From: Chloroflexota bacterium
GTDB taxonomy: Bacteria; Chloroflexota; Dehalococcoidia; UBA2979
Assembly (NCBI GenBank): GCA_947472995.1
Contig: CANJBO010000001.1
Coordinates: 62,001 to 126,000 of the forward strand
Length of the DNA: 64,000 bases
Direction of reading: 5' to 3'
Shown here: positions 1 to 8,649 of the stretch, in pieces
Layout of the letters: each line of letters opens with the position of its first letter
How positions within the stretch are numbered: the stretch's first letter is position 1
Translations under genes and position numbers: made by a program
Notes under the pieces: model-generated
The model's database searches: none
Told to the model about the DNA's origin: nothing
What the model saw: only the letters and a program-made list of their open reading frames with translations

Positions 1-47
1 GGCGCTGAACAGGCGTCGAGGACGCCCACCGGAAAGGCTGGGGAACG

Positions 48-1103
48 ATGAGCCCCAGGCGATCCAACCCTCGGCCGGCGAAGCGGCAGACCTCGCGCGC
101 GCGGCGCCTCGGTGTCTCGTCGAAGCCGAAGACGGCTCCGGCGCGTCCGGAGGACATGCCGGACTACCTGCGCCGACTCGGCGTGACGCCGCGCAAGGCC
201 CTCGGCCAGCACTTCCTCATCGATGAGCTGATCCTCCACGACATCGCCGAGGCGGCTGCGCTCACCCCGGACGACGTGGTGCTGGAGATCGGCGCCGGTC
301 CGGGCGGGCTGACCGAAGAGCTGGCGAAGCGCGGCGCCACCGTCGTCGCCGTCGAGATCGATGAGGAGCTGGCCGGGCACACCCGCGCGCGCCTCGCTGC
401 ATACGACCGGCTGCACGTGCTGGCCGCCGACATCCTCGACTTCGCGCCGAGCGAGCTGCTCGAGGAAGCCGGCGTCGCGGCGCCGTACGTCGCGGTCGGC
501 AACCTGCCGTACTACATCACCCAGCCGATCGTCCGCCGGCTGCTGGAGTCCGAGCCCGCGCCGGGACGCATCGTCGTCCTCGTCCAGCGCGAGGTGGCCC
601 ACCGGATGGTCGGCGGGCCGGGGCGCGAGTCGCTGCTGTCGCTGTCGGTGAAGGTGTACGGCGTGCCGCGCCTGCTCTTCGACGTGCCGGCGACGGCGTT
701 CTGGCCCCCACCGAAGGTGCAGTCCGCGGTCGTCGAGATCACGCGCCTCGATCGCCCCGCCGTCGACTTTTCGCCCGAGGACCTCGCGGTGTTCTTCCAC
801 CTGCTGCGCGCCGGGTTCGCCCAGCCGCGCAAGCAGATCCACAACGTGTTCACGGAGGAGCTGGGACTGGAGCCGCAGCAGCTCGGCCGCGTGCTCGCCG
901 CCGCCGGGATCGACCGCACCTCGCGCGCGCAGCACCTCGACCTCGCGGACTGGGAGCGGCTGTACCACGCGTTCGTCGCCCACTACCCCGAAGCGATCGA
1001 GATGGACGGCCTGCCCGCGCTCGACGACGACGACGAGGACGGCGCGTGGGACGAGGACGACGCCCCCGATGTGCACGACGACGCCGATGACGCCGATGAC
1101 TAG
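48..1103 (+). CDS. rsmA: 16S rRNA (adenine1518/1519-N6)-dimethyltransferase RsmA (KsgA)
   Basis: It dimethylates two adjacent adenines in the 3'-terminal hairpin of 16S rRNA, using SAM, during 30S maturation. The family start region (KALGQHFLID) is at about residues 50-59, SAM motif I (LEIGAGPGGL) at about 79-88, and the catalytic NLPYYIT motif at 152-158. At 351 residues it is longer than the usual ~270. The first ~36 residues are Arg/Lys-rich, and the last ~28 are almost all Asp/Glu. An internal ATG at 156 would give a conventional N-terminus, so the basic extension may not be translated. ispE follows and overlaps it, a common pairing. Family assignment is very secure; the exact start is not. 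Confidence 0.95.
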   Translation: MSPRRSNPRPAKRQTSRARRLGVSSKPKTAPARPEDMPDYLRRLGVTPRKALGQHFLIDELILHDIAEAAALTPDDVVLEIGAGPGGLTEELAKRGATVVAVEIDEELAGHTRARLAAYDRLHVLAADILDFAPSELLEEAGVAAPYVAVGNLPYYITQPIVRRLLESEPAPGRIVVLVQREVAHRMVGGPGRESLLSLSVKVYGVPRLLFDVPATAFWPPPKVQSAVVEITRLDRPAVDFSPEDLAVFFHLLRAGFAQPRKQIHNVFTEELGLEPQQLGRVLAAAGIDRTSRAQHLDLADWERLYHAFVAHYPEAIEMDGLPALDDDDEDGAWDEDDAPDVHDDADDADD

Positions 1104-2031
1104 CGCCGAGGCTCCGACGGCGGTCCGGCTGATCGCACCCGCGAAGATCAACCTCGCGCTGGAGGTGCTGCACAAGCGCCCCGACGGCTACCACGAGATC
1201 GACACCGTCATGACGACGCTCGACCTCGCGGATCGCGTGACGATCGCGCAGCGGCCCGCCGGCGCCGGCCTCGAGGTCGTGCTCTCCGGACCGTACGCCG
1301 CGGGCATCGACGCCGAGGACGACCTCGCCGGGCGCGCCGCGCGACTGCTGGCCGAGGAGGCCGGGCGCACGCCGGACCTCCGCATCGAGATCGAGAAGCG
1401 CATCCCGTCGCCGGCCGGCCTCGGCGGCGGGTCGTCGGACGCCGCGGCGGTGCTGCGCGGGCTGAACGCGCTGTGGTCGCTGGACCTCGAGGCGGATGCG
1501 CTGGCGGACATCGCGGCGCGCATCGGCTCGGACGTCGCGTTCTTCACCGTCGGCGGCACGGCGCGCTGCACCGGGCGCGGCGACCGCGTCGAGGTGCTGC
1601 GCGACATGCGTCCGCTGCGGATGCTGATCCTCGTGCCGCCCGTGCCCGCGGGGGAGGCGAAGACGGCGCGGCGCTATGGCGCGCTGACACCGCAGGACTT
1701 CACGCACGGTCACGTCGCGCAGCGACTCGCGCACCGCATCGCGCGCAACGCGCCACCGCCGACCAACGACCTCGTGAACACCTTCGAACGCGTCATCGAG
1801 CGCACGCAGCCCGAGCTCGTCGCGCACTACGCTGCGTACAGCGCCGTCGGCGCGCCGAGGCTGCATCTCTGCGGCGCCGGCCCCGCCGTGTTCATGCTGG
1901 TGACGGAGGGCGCGAAGATCGCCGTGCTGCGGCGCGATTTCGGCACGACCGGCGCGACGGTGATCGAGGCACGCACGCTGCCTCGACCGGCCGCGACGAA
2001 GATCGAGCGCGTCGCTGCCGAGCCGGTCTGA
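1069..2031 (+). CDS. ispE: 4-diphosphocytidyl-2-C-methyl-D-erythritol kinase IspE
   Basis: This kinase phosphorylates CDP-methylerythritol in the MEP route to isoprenoids. A GHMP-kinase fold is visible: an N-terminal APAKINLAL segment at about residues 23-31, and the ATP-binding motif SPAGLGGGSSDAA at about 113-125. Length (320 residues) fits the family. Three in-frame ATGs (1069, 1087, 1096) all overlap the 3' end of rsmA, so translational coupling is likely. The 1087 or 1096 start would trim an unconserved leader and is equally plausible. Its presence indicates the MEP rather than the mevalonate pathway. Confidence 0.93.
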   Translation: MCTTTPMTPMTSAEAPTAVRLIAPAKINLALEVLHKRPDGYHEIDTVMTTLDLADRVTIAQRPAGAGLEVVLSGPYAAGIDAEDDLAGRAARLLAEEAGRTPDLRIEIEKRIPSPAGLGGGSSDAAAVLRGLNALWSLDLEADALADIAARIGSDVAFFTVGGTARCTGRGDRVEVLRDMRPLRMLILVPPVPAGEAKTARRYGALTPQDFTHGHVAQRLAHRIARNAPPPTNDLVNTFERVIERTQPELVAHYAAYSAVGAPRLHLCGAGPAVFMLVTEGAKIAVLRRDFGTTGATVIEARTLPRPAATKIERVAAEPV

Positions 2032-2042
2032 GCAGCGCAGGC

Positions 2043-2459
2043 GTGGACGAGCTGTTCCGGCCGGAGATCGCGCGTCCGCTCCTCGCGGGCTGGATCGCGG
2101 GGGCGATCGTCGGCCTCGTCGACACGGCGATCGTCGTGATCGCCGTCGCGCGGTCGCCGCGGTGGCCCGAGCAACTGGCGTACTTCCGCGTCAGCCTCCC
2201 CGCACTCACGATCGCGGCGGCGAACGGCATGCTGCTCGGGTGGACGCTGATCGGGCTGCTGCTCGGCGCGGTGTCGATGTTGGTGCCGATGCCGCGCTTC
2301 GCGATCGCCGTGTGCGCCGTGACGTTTGCCGTCGCCGGGCTGTACGCGTACGTCCGCGGCCTCGACGACCGTGGCGAGGCAGCCGTCGTGCTGTCGAGCC
2401 TCGCGCTGGCGACGCTCGCCTTCGCCGGCGTGCTGCCGGCGCTGGCGGCCTGGGACTGA
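2043..2459 (+). CDS. small integral membrane protein of unknown function
   Basis: No family is recognised. From a GTG start 11 bases after ispE the product is 138 residues, with about four hydrophobic segments (roughly residues 12-35, 50-75, 78-100 and 115-135) and few charges. It looks like a small four-helix inner-membrane protein. It is probably co-transcribed with rsmA-ispE because of the short gap. The reading frame extends upstream through ispE, but that part is a shadow, and GTG 2043 is the first sensible start. The lack of a competing frame and the regular hydrophobic pattern support a real gene. Confidence 0.6.
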   Translation: MDELFRPEIARPLLAGWIAGAIVGLVDTAIVVIAVARSPRWPEQLAYFRVSLPALTIAAANGMLLGWTLIGLLLGAVSMLVPMPRFAIAVCAVTFAVAGLYAYVRGLDDRGEAAVVLSSLALATLAFAGVLPALAAWD

Positions 2460-2537
2460 CGGGCGCTTCGAGGTAGGCAGGGGTACGCTCGCCTCGTGCA
2501 CATCGGAAGGCCCGTACACGCCTGAAGGGCGGCCGCG

Positions 2538-5387
2538 TTGCTGGATGCCTTCGTCTCGCTCGACCTCGAAACCACCGGGCTCAACATGGAGACCGACCAG
2601 ATCATCGAGGTCGGCGCGACGCGCTTCGATCGCTCCGGCGCGTTCGAGAACTTCTCGACGTTCGTCGACCCCGGCCGAGGCATCCCCCGCGAGGTGCGCG
2701 AGCTCACCGGCATCGCGGACGCCGACCTGAAGGGCGCCCCACGCTTCCTCGAAGTGCGCGACGCGCTGCGCGAGTTCATCGGCGACCGGGCGATCGTCGG
2801 CCAGAACATCGCGTTCGACCTCGCGTTCCTGCGCGCCGAGCAGATCCACCCGACGGGGCCGTCGCTCGACACGTGGGAGCTCGCGTCGGTGCTGTTGCCG
2901 ACGGCGTCGCGCCTCAACCTCGCGTCGCTCGCGGCGGCCGTCGGCGTGCACATGCCGGTCGCCCACCGCGCGCTCGCCGACGCCGAGGCAACGCGCGACA
3001 TCTTCCTCGCGCTCCTCGCGAAGCTCGAGACGCTCCCGCGCTCGTTGCTGCTGGAGTTGCGCGCATTCGCGGCGCGCGCCGACTGGGCGTTCGTCACGCT
3101 GATCGACGACGCGCTGGAGCACACCGGCGGCCTCGAGGCCCTCGACCCGTCGATGGGCGAGCAGGCGGCGCGCGTCATCGTGTCGGCGCTGCCGCTCCCG
3201 CCGACCCGCGTGCAGCTGCCGCCGCTCGTCCCGCGCGAGCCCTCGCTCCCCACGCTGCCCGAGGAGATCGACGCGCTGTTCACCTCGGCCGCCGCGCACG
3301 CCGACCTGCTGCCGGTCTACGAGCGCCGCCCTGGCCAGGAGACGATGGCGCAGGCCGTCGCGAAGCACCTCGGCCACGGGGGCACGCTCGCCGTCGAGGC
3401 GGGCACCGGCACCGGCAAGTCGCTGGCGTACCTGTTGCCCTCGCTCCTGCACGCGCTCCGCAACGACGACCGCGTCGTCGTCTCGACGAACACGCTCAAC
3501 CTGCAGGACCAGCTCGCCAACAAGGACCTCCCCGTCGCCGCCGCGCTCGTCGAGGAGTTCGCGGGCGTCGAGCCGGGCGCGCTCCGAGCGACGGTGCTGA
3601 AGGGGCGCGGCAACTACCTGTGCCTCGAGCGCTGGGCGCAGGTGCGCATGGACCCCTCGCCGCGCACGGAGCCGGAGGTGCGCCTGTTCGGGCGCGTCGC
3701 GGCGTGGCTGCCGCAGACCGAGACGGGCGACCTCGGCGAGCTGTACATGACCTCGCAGGAGCGGCCGGCATGGGACCAGCTCTCCGCCGAGGGCACCGAC
3801 TGTCTCCAGCGCCGCTGCGTCTACGTGCGCGACGGCTCGTGCTTCCTGCAGCGCGCGCGCACCCGGGCCGCCTCGGCGCACGTCATCGTCGTGAACCACT
3901 CGCTGCTGCTCGCGAACGCCGCGCGCGCCGACCAGGTGCTGCCGCCGTATCGCCACCTCGTGATCGACGAGGCGCACCGTCTCGAGGACGTCGCGACGCA
4001 GCACTACGGCGCGGCGTTCTCCGCGCGCGACGTGCGCGACCTCATCGACCGTCTCGGCCAGCTCGACCGGCACGGCGAGCCGGGGTTCGTGCGGCGCGTG
4101 CAGGGCATTGGACGCAACACGCCCGGCGGCGAGACGCTCGCGCTGTCGCCGCTCGCCGGCCTCGCACCGCTCGCGGACCGCCTCGAGATCGCCGTCAGCG
4201 GCGCGCGCGAGCTCGTCCGCCCACTCGCCGACGCGCTCCGCACGTTCGCGGACGAGTACGCCGAGGAGAGCGGCGGAACCGGGCCGCGACGCGAGATCTC
4301 GCTGACGGCGGCACGCCGCGCGCAGCCCGCGTGGGAAGAGGCGGCCGAGGCGGCGGTGCACCTCGACATGGCATTGCAGATCGTCGCGGAGCGCGTGGCG
4401 CAGGTCGGCGACGCCGCGGGCGCGCTGCCCGAGGGCACGAGCCCGCTCGCCGAGGCGCTGCGCATCGAGGCGGCGCACGCGGCGGAGTCGCTGCTGGCGG
4501 CGCGCGAGACGCTGCGACGCACCGCGCTCCAGCCGAAGCGCGACGACATCGCGTGGCTCGCGGTCGGGGAGGGGGACCAGCGGCTGCACCTCGCGCCGCT
4601 CGAGGTCGCCGACCGGCTGGAGCACGACCTGTACCGCGATCGCGCCTCCGTGCTGCTCACCAGCGCGACGCTCTCCGCCGCCGGATCGTTCGACTTCACG
4701 CTCGACCGCCTCGGCCTGCGCGAGGCCGACACGCTCGAGGTGCCGTCCCCGTTCGACTACCGGCGCGCCGTGCTGGCGCTGCTGATCGAGGATCTCCCCG
4801 AGCCGGGCATGCCCGGCTACGAGCGCGCCCTGCACCAGACGATCGCCGACGCCGCCCGCGCCGCCGACGGGCGCACGCTGGCGCTGTTCACCTCGCATGC
4901 GGCGGTGCGCGCCGCGGCCGGGGCGCTGCGCGATCTGCTCGCGCGCGACGACATCACCGTGCTCGCGCAGGGCCTCGACGGGTCACCGGCGCGATTGCTG
5001 CGCCTGCTCGTCGAGCGCCCGCGCACGATCCTGCTGGGCACGGCGGCGTTCTGGGAGGGCATCGACGTGCAGGGCGACGCGCTGTCGCAGATCCTGATCG
5101 CGCGCCTGCCGTTCCCCGTCCCGAACGATCCGATCTACGCCGGCCGCGCGGAGCAGTTCGAGGACCCGTTCGCGGAGTTCGCGGTGCCGCAGTCGGTGCT
5201 GCGCTTCCGCCAGGGCTTCGGGCGCCTGATCCGCGGCACCACCGATCGCGGCGTGTTCGCCGTCCTCGACAGCCGCATCGTGCGCCGCACGTACGGCGAG
5301 GTGTTCGTGGACGCGCTGCCGGACTGCGAGGTGCGCCGCCTGTACGCCGACGCCATCCCGCCCGTCATCACGGACTGGCTCGCGTGA
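2538..5387 (+). CDS. dinG: DinG-type ATP-dependent helicase with N-terminal DEDDh exonuclease domain
   Basis: A superfamily 2 (XPD-like) helicase fused to a DnaQ-like 3'-5' exonuclease, as in DinG of Firmicutes and Chloroflexota. The exonuclease ExoI motif (SLDLETTGLN) is at about residues 7-16. Walker A (EAGTGTGKS) is near 286 and the DEAH box (VIDEAHRLED) near 474. The last helicase motif (QGFGRLIRG) is near 891. Four cysteines at about 361, 420, 426 and 434, between Walker A and DEAH, fit the [4Fe-4S] domain of this family. The start is TTG. A TACGCT hexamer at 2484-2489 may be its -10 box. The GNAT gene overlaps its stop codon. Confidence 0.93.
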   Translation: MLDAFVSLDLETTGLNMETDQIIEVGATRFDRSGAFENFSTFVDPGRGIPREVRELTGIADADLKGAPRFLEVRDALREFIGDRAIVGQNIAFDLAFLRAEQIHPTGPSLDTWELASVLLPTASRLNLASLAAAVGVHMPVAHRALADAEATRDIFLALLAKLETLPRSLLLELRAFAARADWAFVTLIDDALEHTGGLEALDPSMGEQAARVIVSALPLPPTRVQLPPLVPREPSLPTLPEEIDALFTSAAAHADLLPVYERRPGQETMAQAVAKHLGHGGTLAVEAGTGTGKSLAYLLPSLLHALRNDDRVVVSTNTLNLQDQLANKDLPVAAALVEEFAGVEPGALRATVLKGRGNYLCLERWAQVRMDPSPRTEPEVRLFGRVAAWLPQTETGDLGELYMTSQERPAWDQLSAEGTDCLQRRCVYVRDGSCFLQRARTRAASAHVIVVNHSLLLANAARADQVLPPYRHLVIDEAHRLEDVATQHYGAAFSARDVRDLIDRLGQLDRHGEPGFVRRVQGIGRNTPGGETLALSPLAGLAPLADRLEIAVSGARELVRPLADALRTFADEYAEESGGTGPRREISLTAARRAQPAWEEAAEAAVHLDMALQIVAERVAQVGDAAGALPEGTSPLAEALRIEAAHAAESLLAARETLRRTALQPKRDDIAWLAVGEGDQRLHLAPLEVADRLEHDLYRDRASVLLTSATLSAAGSFDFTLDRLGLREADTLEVPSPFDYRRAVLALLIEDLPEPGMPGYERALHQTIADAARAADGRTLALFTSHAAVRAAAGALRDLLARDDITVLAQGLDGSPARLLRLLVERPRTILLGTAAFWEGIDVQGDALSQILIARLPFPVPNDPIYAGRAEQFEDPFAEFAVPQSVLRFRQGFGRLIRGTTDRGVFAVLDSRIVRRTYGEVFVDALPDCEVRRLYADAIPPVITDWLA

Positions 5388-5902
5388 CGAGCACGGAGAC
5401 GCGTGGCACGGGCACGCGGGGCGCGTGGACGCGCGGCCTCGGCATCTCGCTCGTGCGCACGGAGGCGTCGAGCATCCTCGAGGCCCCCGCGCTGGCGCGA
5501 GCGCTCGCGGACGGCATCGCGCACGGCTACGACGGCCCGCTGCACGAGTACCCGGACGATGCGGAGTGGTACGTGATCCGCGAAGCGCGCCCCGCCGGTG
5601 GAATCGATGTCGGTGTCGCCGTCCTCGTGCCGCGCTGGCCCGCACCGCACGAGGCCGCGCTGTTCGCTGTCGCGATCGCGCCGGAGCATCGCGGCCGCGC
5701 GACGGCGTCGAAGGCGCTCCTCGTCATCGAACGACGGCTGCGACGCGAGGGGATCGCACGCCTGCTCGCGCGCGTGCCGCGCACCAACGGCCGCGGCCTC
5801 TACTTCATGCTGCGCGTCGGCTACACGCCTGTCCCACCCTCGGACACCCCGCCCGGCGAGGACGGCGACGTCACGTGGTTCGCGCGCGGCGGGCGGAACT
5901 AA
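5384..5902 (+). CDS. GNAT-family N-acetyltransferase
   Basis: A 172-residue protein with the acetyl-CoA-binding signature of GNAT enzymes: a beta4-like strand followed by IAPEHRGRATASKALL near residues 92-107. The substrate cannot be told from the sequence. The GTG start overlaps the dinG stop as GTGA, so it is translationally coupled to dinG and probably the last gene of that transcript. A perfect hairpin follows directly. The reading frame runs far upstream through dinG, but that part is a shadow. Confidence 0.75.
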   Translation: MTSTETRGTGTRGAWTRGLGISLVRTEASSILEAPALARALADGIAHGYDGPLHEYPDDAEWYVIREARPAGGIDVGVAVLVPRWPAPHEAALFAVAIAPEHRGRATASKALLVIERRLRREGIARLLARVPRTNGRGLYFMLRVGYTPVPPSDTPPGEDGDVTWFARGGRN

Positions 5903-5903
5903 G

Positions 5904-5930
5904 AGCCCTCGACCTAACGCGCCGAGGGCT
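5904..5930. terminator. hairpin between convergent genes (bidirectional terminator candidate)
   Basis: An 8-bp perfect inverted repeat (AGCCCTCG / CGAGGGCT) with an 11-base loop lies between the stop codon of the GNAT gene and the convergent membrane-protein gene. Its right arm overlaps that gene's stop codon. There is no T tract on either side. Confidence 0.5.
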
Positions 5931-6207
5931 ACGCCTCGCGTTCGCTGCTCGCACGGCGGGCGCGCGCGCGGCGGCGCTCCTCCATCGTGCGGCGCACGAA
6001 CCGGCGGTAGGCGAGCGCGAAGCCGAGGGCGATGCCGGCGTACACCAGCAGCGAGAACAGGTCCTCGAACAGCGGCGGCAGCGCCCCCGCGACGAGCTTC
6101 GCGACGAGCGCGCCGAGGCAGAAGAAGAACACGGCGCCGAACGCCGGGCGCGCCGACCGCGTGGGCTGCTCGTCGATGCTCGCGTCGTCGAGGTGCGGCG
6201 CGGTCAT
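5929..6207 (-). CDS. small membrane protein, last gene of the tRNA nucleotidyltransferase operon
   Basis: This 92-residue protein is not recognised. It has two hydrophobic segments, at about residues 22-42 and 48-67, then a strongly basic tail (RRTMEERRRARARR). It therefore looks like a two-helix membrane protein with a cytoplasmic, positively charged end. The ATG overlaps the stop of the upstream zinc-finger gene in an ATGA junction, so it is translated from the same mRNA. Longer versions of this frame run into that gene and are not credible. Confidence 0.65.
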   Translation of the reverse strand: MTAPHLDDASIDEQPTRSARPAFGAVFFFCLGALVAKLVAGALPPLFEDLFSLLVYAGIALGFALAYRRFVRRTMEERRRARARRASSEREA

Positions 6208-6491
6208 GCACGCCAGCCCGGGCGTCGCTCGACGGCGTCGAGGCGCGCTTGCGCGGCGGTGGCCTCGACGATCTCGTCGTTCAGCGCGCCGATGCAGGGG
6301 GTGCAGTAGTACTCCACGCCGAACTCCATGCCGGGCACGCTGCCGAGCACCGCGTCGCCGCAGTCGATGCCCGCGCGGTTCGTCGGGTTGAGGTGGAAGC
6401 GCGTGCTGCAACGGAAGCACTGCTGAAGCAGCACCGGCGCGGCGTCGAGGCCGCAGATGCCGCAACGGCTCGCGAGGTCAGGCTCAGTCAT
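6204..6491 (-). CDS. small PHD/RING-like zinc-finger protein
   Basis: A 95-residue protein with eight putative metal ligands in the order C4-H-C3: Cys10/Cys13, Cys25/Cys28, His33, Cys44, Cys63/Cys66. The spacing of CxxC pairs and the CSTRFH segment resemble a cross-brace (PHD/RING-type) treble clef binding two zinc ions, though the His-to-Cys spacing is longer than in classical PHD fingers. The function is unknown. It sits between, and overlaps by ATGA junctions, the tRNA nucleotidyltransferase gene upstream and a small membrane protein downstream. The fold call is inference from cysteine spacing alone. Confidence 0.7.
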   Translation of the reverse strand: MTEPDLASRCGICGLDAAPVLLQQCFRCSTRFHLNPTNRAGIDCGDAVLGSVPGMEFGVEYYCTPCIGALNDEIVEATAAQARLDAVERRPGWRA

Positions 6492-7753
6492 GCGGGTGCG
6501 CCGTCCTCGATCATCCGGAGCGCCATCCGGCGCGCGTCGGCTGCGGTCTTCAGCGTGCCGAGGTAGCGCGCCCGGCGCAAGCCGTCGAGCGTCGCGCCAA
6601 GCCGCGGCCCGCGCGCGATACCGAGGCGCATCAGCGCTGCGGCGTCGATCGGCGCGCGCGTGCGCTCCCAGCGGGCGAGGGCGCGCTGCAGCGCCGGCTG
6701 CCGCCCCTCAGGTCGGGCGGCGTCGAGCCACCGCGCGGCGAGCAGCGCCGCCTCGGACGTGCCGGCGAGGCGCGTGAGCGTCTCGGGCGACGCGTCGGGA
6801 GCGTCGAGGAGCCCCGCGGCCTGCTCGACGGTGGTCGCGAGGGCGCGCGGGACGGCGAGCCGCGCGAGGATGCCACCACGGCCGTCGAGCGGGGCGAGTA
6901 GCAGCGCGAGCAGCACCTCGAACGGCAGGGGCTGCGGACGGCGGGCGAGGGCGCGCGCGGTCGCGGCGTCGAGGCGCAGCGCGGGGTGCGTGCCACGCAG
7001 CACCCCCCACGCCTCCGCGAGCGCAAGCGTGCGACCGGCGCGGCCGCGCGCAGCGGTCAGACGCAGCTCCGCCGCGATCCGCTCACCGGAGACCGTGTCC
7101 AGGTGCCGCGTGCCCTCCGCGATCAGCCGCGCAGCCGCCTCGTCCGGGACGAGGTCGCTGAGGGCGGCCGTGCGCGCGCCGCGCCAGAGCCGCGTGGCGT
7201 CATCGACGAACGACCGGTCGTGGAGCACACGCAACCGTCGCGCGGCGAGGTCGTCGAGGCCGCCCCACGGGGCGACGAAACGCTCGCCCGGGCCGTCGGT
7301 CAGACGGAGCGCCATCGCGTTCACGGTGAAGTCCCGGCGGGCCAGGTCGGCCTCGACGTCGTGCGTGAAGCGGACGGTGGGGAGGGCACCCGGAGCGACA
7401 TAACGTTCTGTACGCAGGCGGGCGAGGTCGAGGCGCGCGTCCTCGACGCGCACGGAGGCGGTGCCGAAGCGCGGCTCGGCCTCGAACTGCGCGCCGGAGC
7501 GCACGCGGGCGGGGAGGCGTGCGAGCAGACCCGCGACGAACGGGCGGGGATCGCCATCGATCGCGACGTCGAGGTCGCTCGGGGGGCGGCCGAGGGCGAG
7601 GTCGCGGACCGCGCCGCCGACGAGCCAGAGGGGGATACCGGTCGCGCGCGCCTCGGCGCGGGCGGCGTCGAGGAGTCTGCGCTGGGCGGTCGTCAACAGC
7701 GCCCGCAGCTGTGGAAGGCTAGGCCGCGTAAGCAGTTGAGCCTTTCTTGACAC
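6488..7753 (-). CDS. tRNA nucleotidyltransferase / poly(A) polymerase family protein
   Basis: A class II nucleotidyltransferase that adds CCA or A residues to RNA 3' ends. The signature LVGGAVRDLALG is at about residues 44-55, the catalytic DLD at 60-62, and the RRDFTVNAMAL motif near 155-165. It is 421 residues long, with no clear HD domain. The neck motif reads DATRLWRGAR rather than the usual DPxRxxRxxR. Specificity (CCA versus A-adding versus poly(A)) cannot be decided. The GTG start at 7753 was chosen because conservation begins close behind it. The start lies within the divergent rnc promoter region, and two small genes follow with ATGA overlaps. Confidence 0.85.
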   Translation of the reverse strand: MSRKAQLLTRPSLPQLRALLTTAQRRLLDAARAEARATGIPLWLVGGAVRDLALGRPPSDLDVAIDGDPRPFVAGLLARLPARVRSGAQFEAEPRFGTASVRVEDARLDLARLRTERYVAPGALPTVRFTHDVEADLARRDFTVNAMALRLTDGPGERFVAPWGGLDDLAARRLRVLHDRSFVDDATRLWRGARTAALSDLVPDEAAARLIAEGTRHLDTVSGERIAAELRLTAARGRAGRTLALAEAWGVLRGTHPALRLDAATARALARRPQPLPFEVLLALLLAPLDGRGGILARLAVPRALATTVEQAAGLLDAPDASPETLTRLAGTSEAALLAARWLDAARPEGRQPALQRALARWERTRAPIDAAALMRLGIARGPRLGATLDGLRRARYLGTLKTAADARRMALRMIEDGAPA

Positions 7754-7776
7754 CGTTGAGAGCGCTCCCCTACGAT
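7747..7776 (+). promoter_or_regulatory. sigma-70-type promoter for rnc-smc
   Basis: A consensus -35 box TTGACA (7747-7752) is followed after 18 bp by TACGAT (7771-7776). It sits ~97 bases before the chosen rnc start and next to the divergent nucleotidyltransferase start, giving a 5' UTR of about 90 bases. It also argues against the upstream TTG at 7747 as the rnc start, since that codon is part of the -35 box. Confidence 0.7.
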
Positions 7777-7872
7777 CCCTCGACCTGGCTGACTCTCCCC
7801 AAGTGTCATGCCGTCGGGCTGGGCAACGACATCGTACGCGCGGCGGGCGCATGCGATGAGAAAGGCTCAGGC

Positions 7873-8649
7873 GTGGTCGCTGTGTCCGCACAACCCGCCG
7901 CCGCATCAGGCTCGTTCGACCTCCCGGCGCTCGCCGAGCGCGTGGGTGTGACCTTCCATAACGTCGAGCTGCTGCGCGAGGCCCTGACGCACTCGTCCTA
8001 CGCCAACGAGCACCAGGACGACCCCACGCCCACGAACGAGCGCCTCGAGTTCCTCGGCGACGCCGCGCTCGGCCTCGTCGTCGCGCAGACGCTGTTCGCG
8101 CGCTTCCCGGAGGTGCAGGAGGGGCGGCTCACCGAGTGGCGCGCCCAGCTCGTTTGCGGCCCCACGCTCTCTCGCATCGCGGTGGACGAGCTCGACCTCG
8201 GACCGTGGCTGCGCCTCGGGCGGGGCGAGGAGAACACCGGCGGCCGCGAGCGCGAGGGCAACCTCGAACGCGCCTACGAGGCGATCATCGGTGCGATCTA
8301 CCTCGACCAGGGGCTGGAAGCGGTGCGCGGCTTCGTCACGCGCACGCTCCACGACGACCTCGAGGCGCTCACCCGCGACCCGGACATCCTGAACCCGAAG
8401 GGCGCGCTCCAGCAGATCGCGCAGGACCGCTTCGGCCGCCCCGAGTACGTGCTGCTGCGGGCGGACGGCCCGGAGCACGAGCGAGAGTTCGAGGTCGAGG
8501 TGCGGCTCGCGGGCGAGTCCCTGGGGCACGGCTCCGGATCCAGCAAACAGGAAGCGGAGAAGGCCGCAGCGCGCGAAGCGCTGCCGACCCTCCGCGCGCG
8601 CCTCGCCGAAGCGGCCGGTGGCGACCAGCAGCGTGAAAGCGGGGCATAG
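7873..8649 (+). CDS. rnc: ribonuclease III
   Basis: An endonuclease for double-stranded RNA, acting in rRNA processing and RNA turnover. The RNase III signature (NERLEFLGDAALG) lies near residues 56-68. The second acidic cluster (ERAYEAIIGAIYLDQG) lies near 137-152, and a C-terminal dsRNA-binding domain runs from NPKGALQQ to KQEAEKAAAREAL. GTG 7873 gives 258 residues, the usual size. It has a purine-rich RBS (GAGAAAGG at 7858-7865) seven bases upstream, and it lies downstream of a strong promoter. smc starts on the base after its stop codon. Confidence 0.93.
   Translation: MVAVSAQPAAASGSFDLPALAERVGVTFHNVELLREALTHSSYANEHQDDPTPTNERLEFLGDAALGLVVAQTLFARFPEVQEGRLTEWRAQLVCGPTLSRIAVDELDLGPWLRLGRGEENTGGREREGNLERAYEAIIGAIYLDQGLEAVRGFVTRTLHDDLEALTRDPDILNPKGALQQIAQDRFGRPEYVLLRADGPEHEREFEVEVRLAGESLGHGSGSSKQEAEKAAAREALPTLRARLAEAAGGDQQRESGA

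Noticed and set aside
1827-4898. A 1023-codon antisense frame over ispE/dinG
   Set aside because: The composition is Arg/Glu/Val/Ala repetitive, with no start signals or family motifs. DinG motifs lie on the other strand.
7747-7872. Upstream TTG start for ribonuclease III
   Set aside because: It overlaps a consensus -35 box, and the extra 42 residues do not resemble the family. GTG 7873 has a good RBS.
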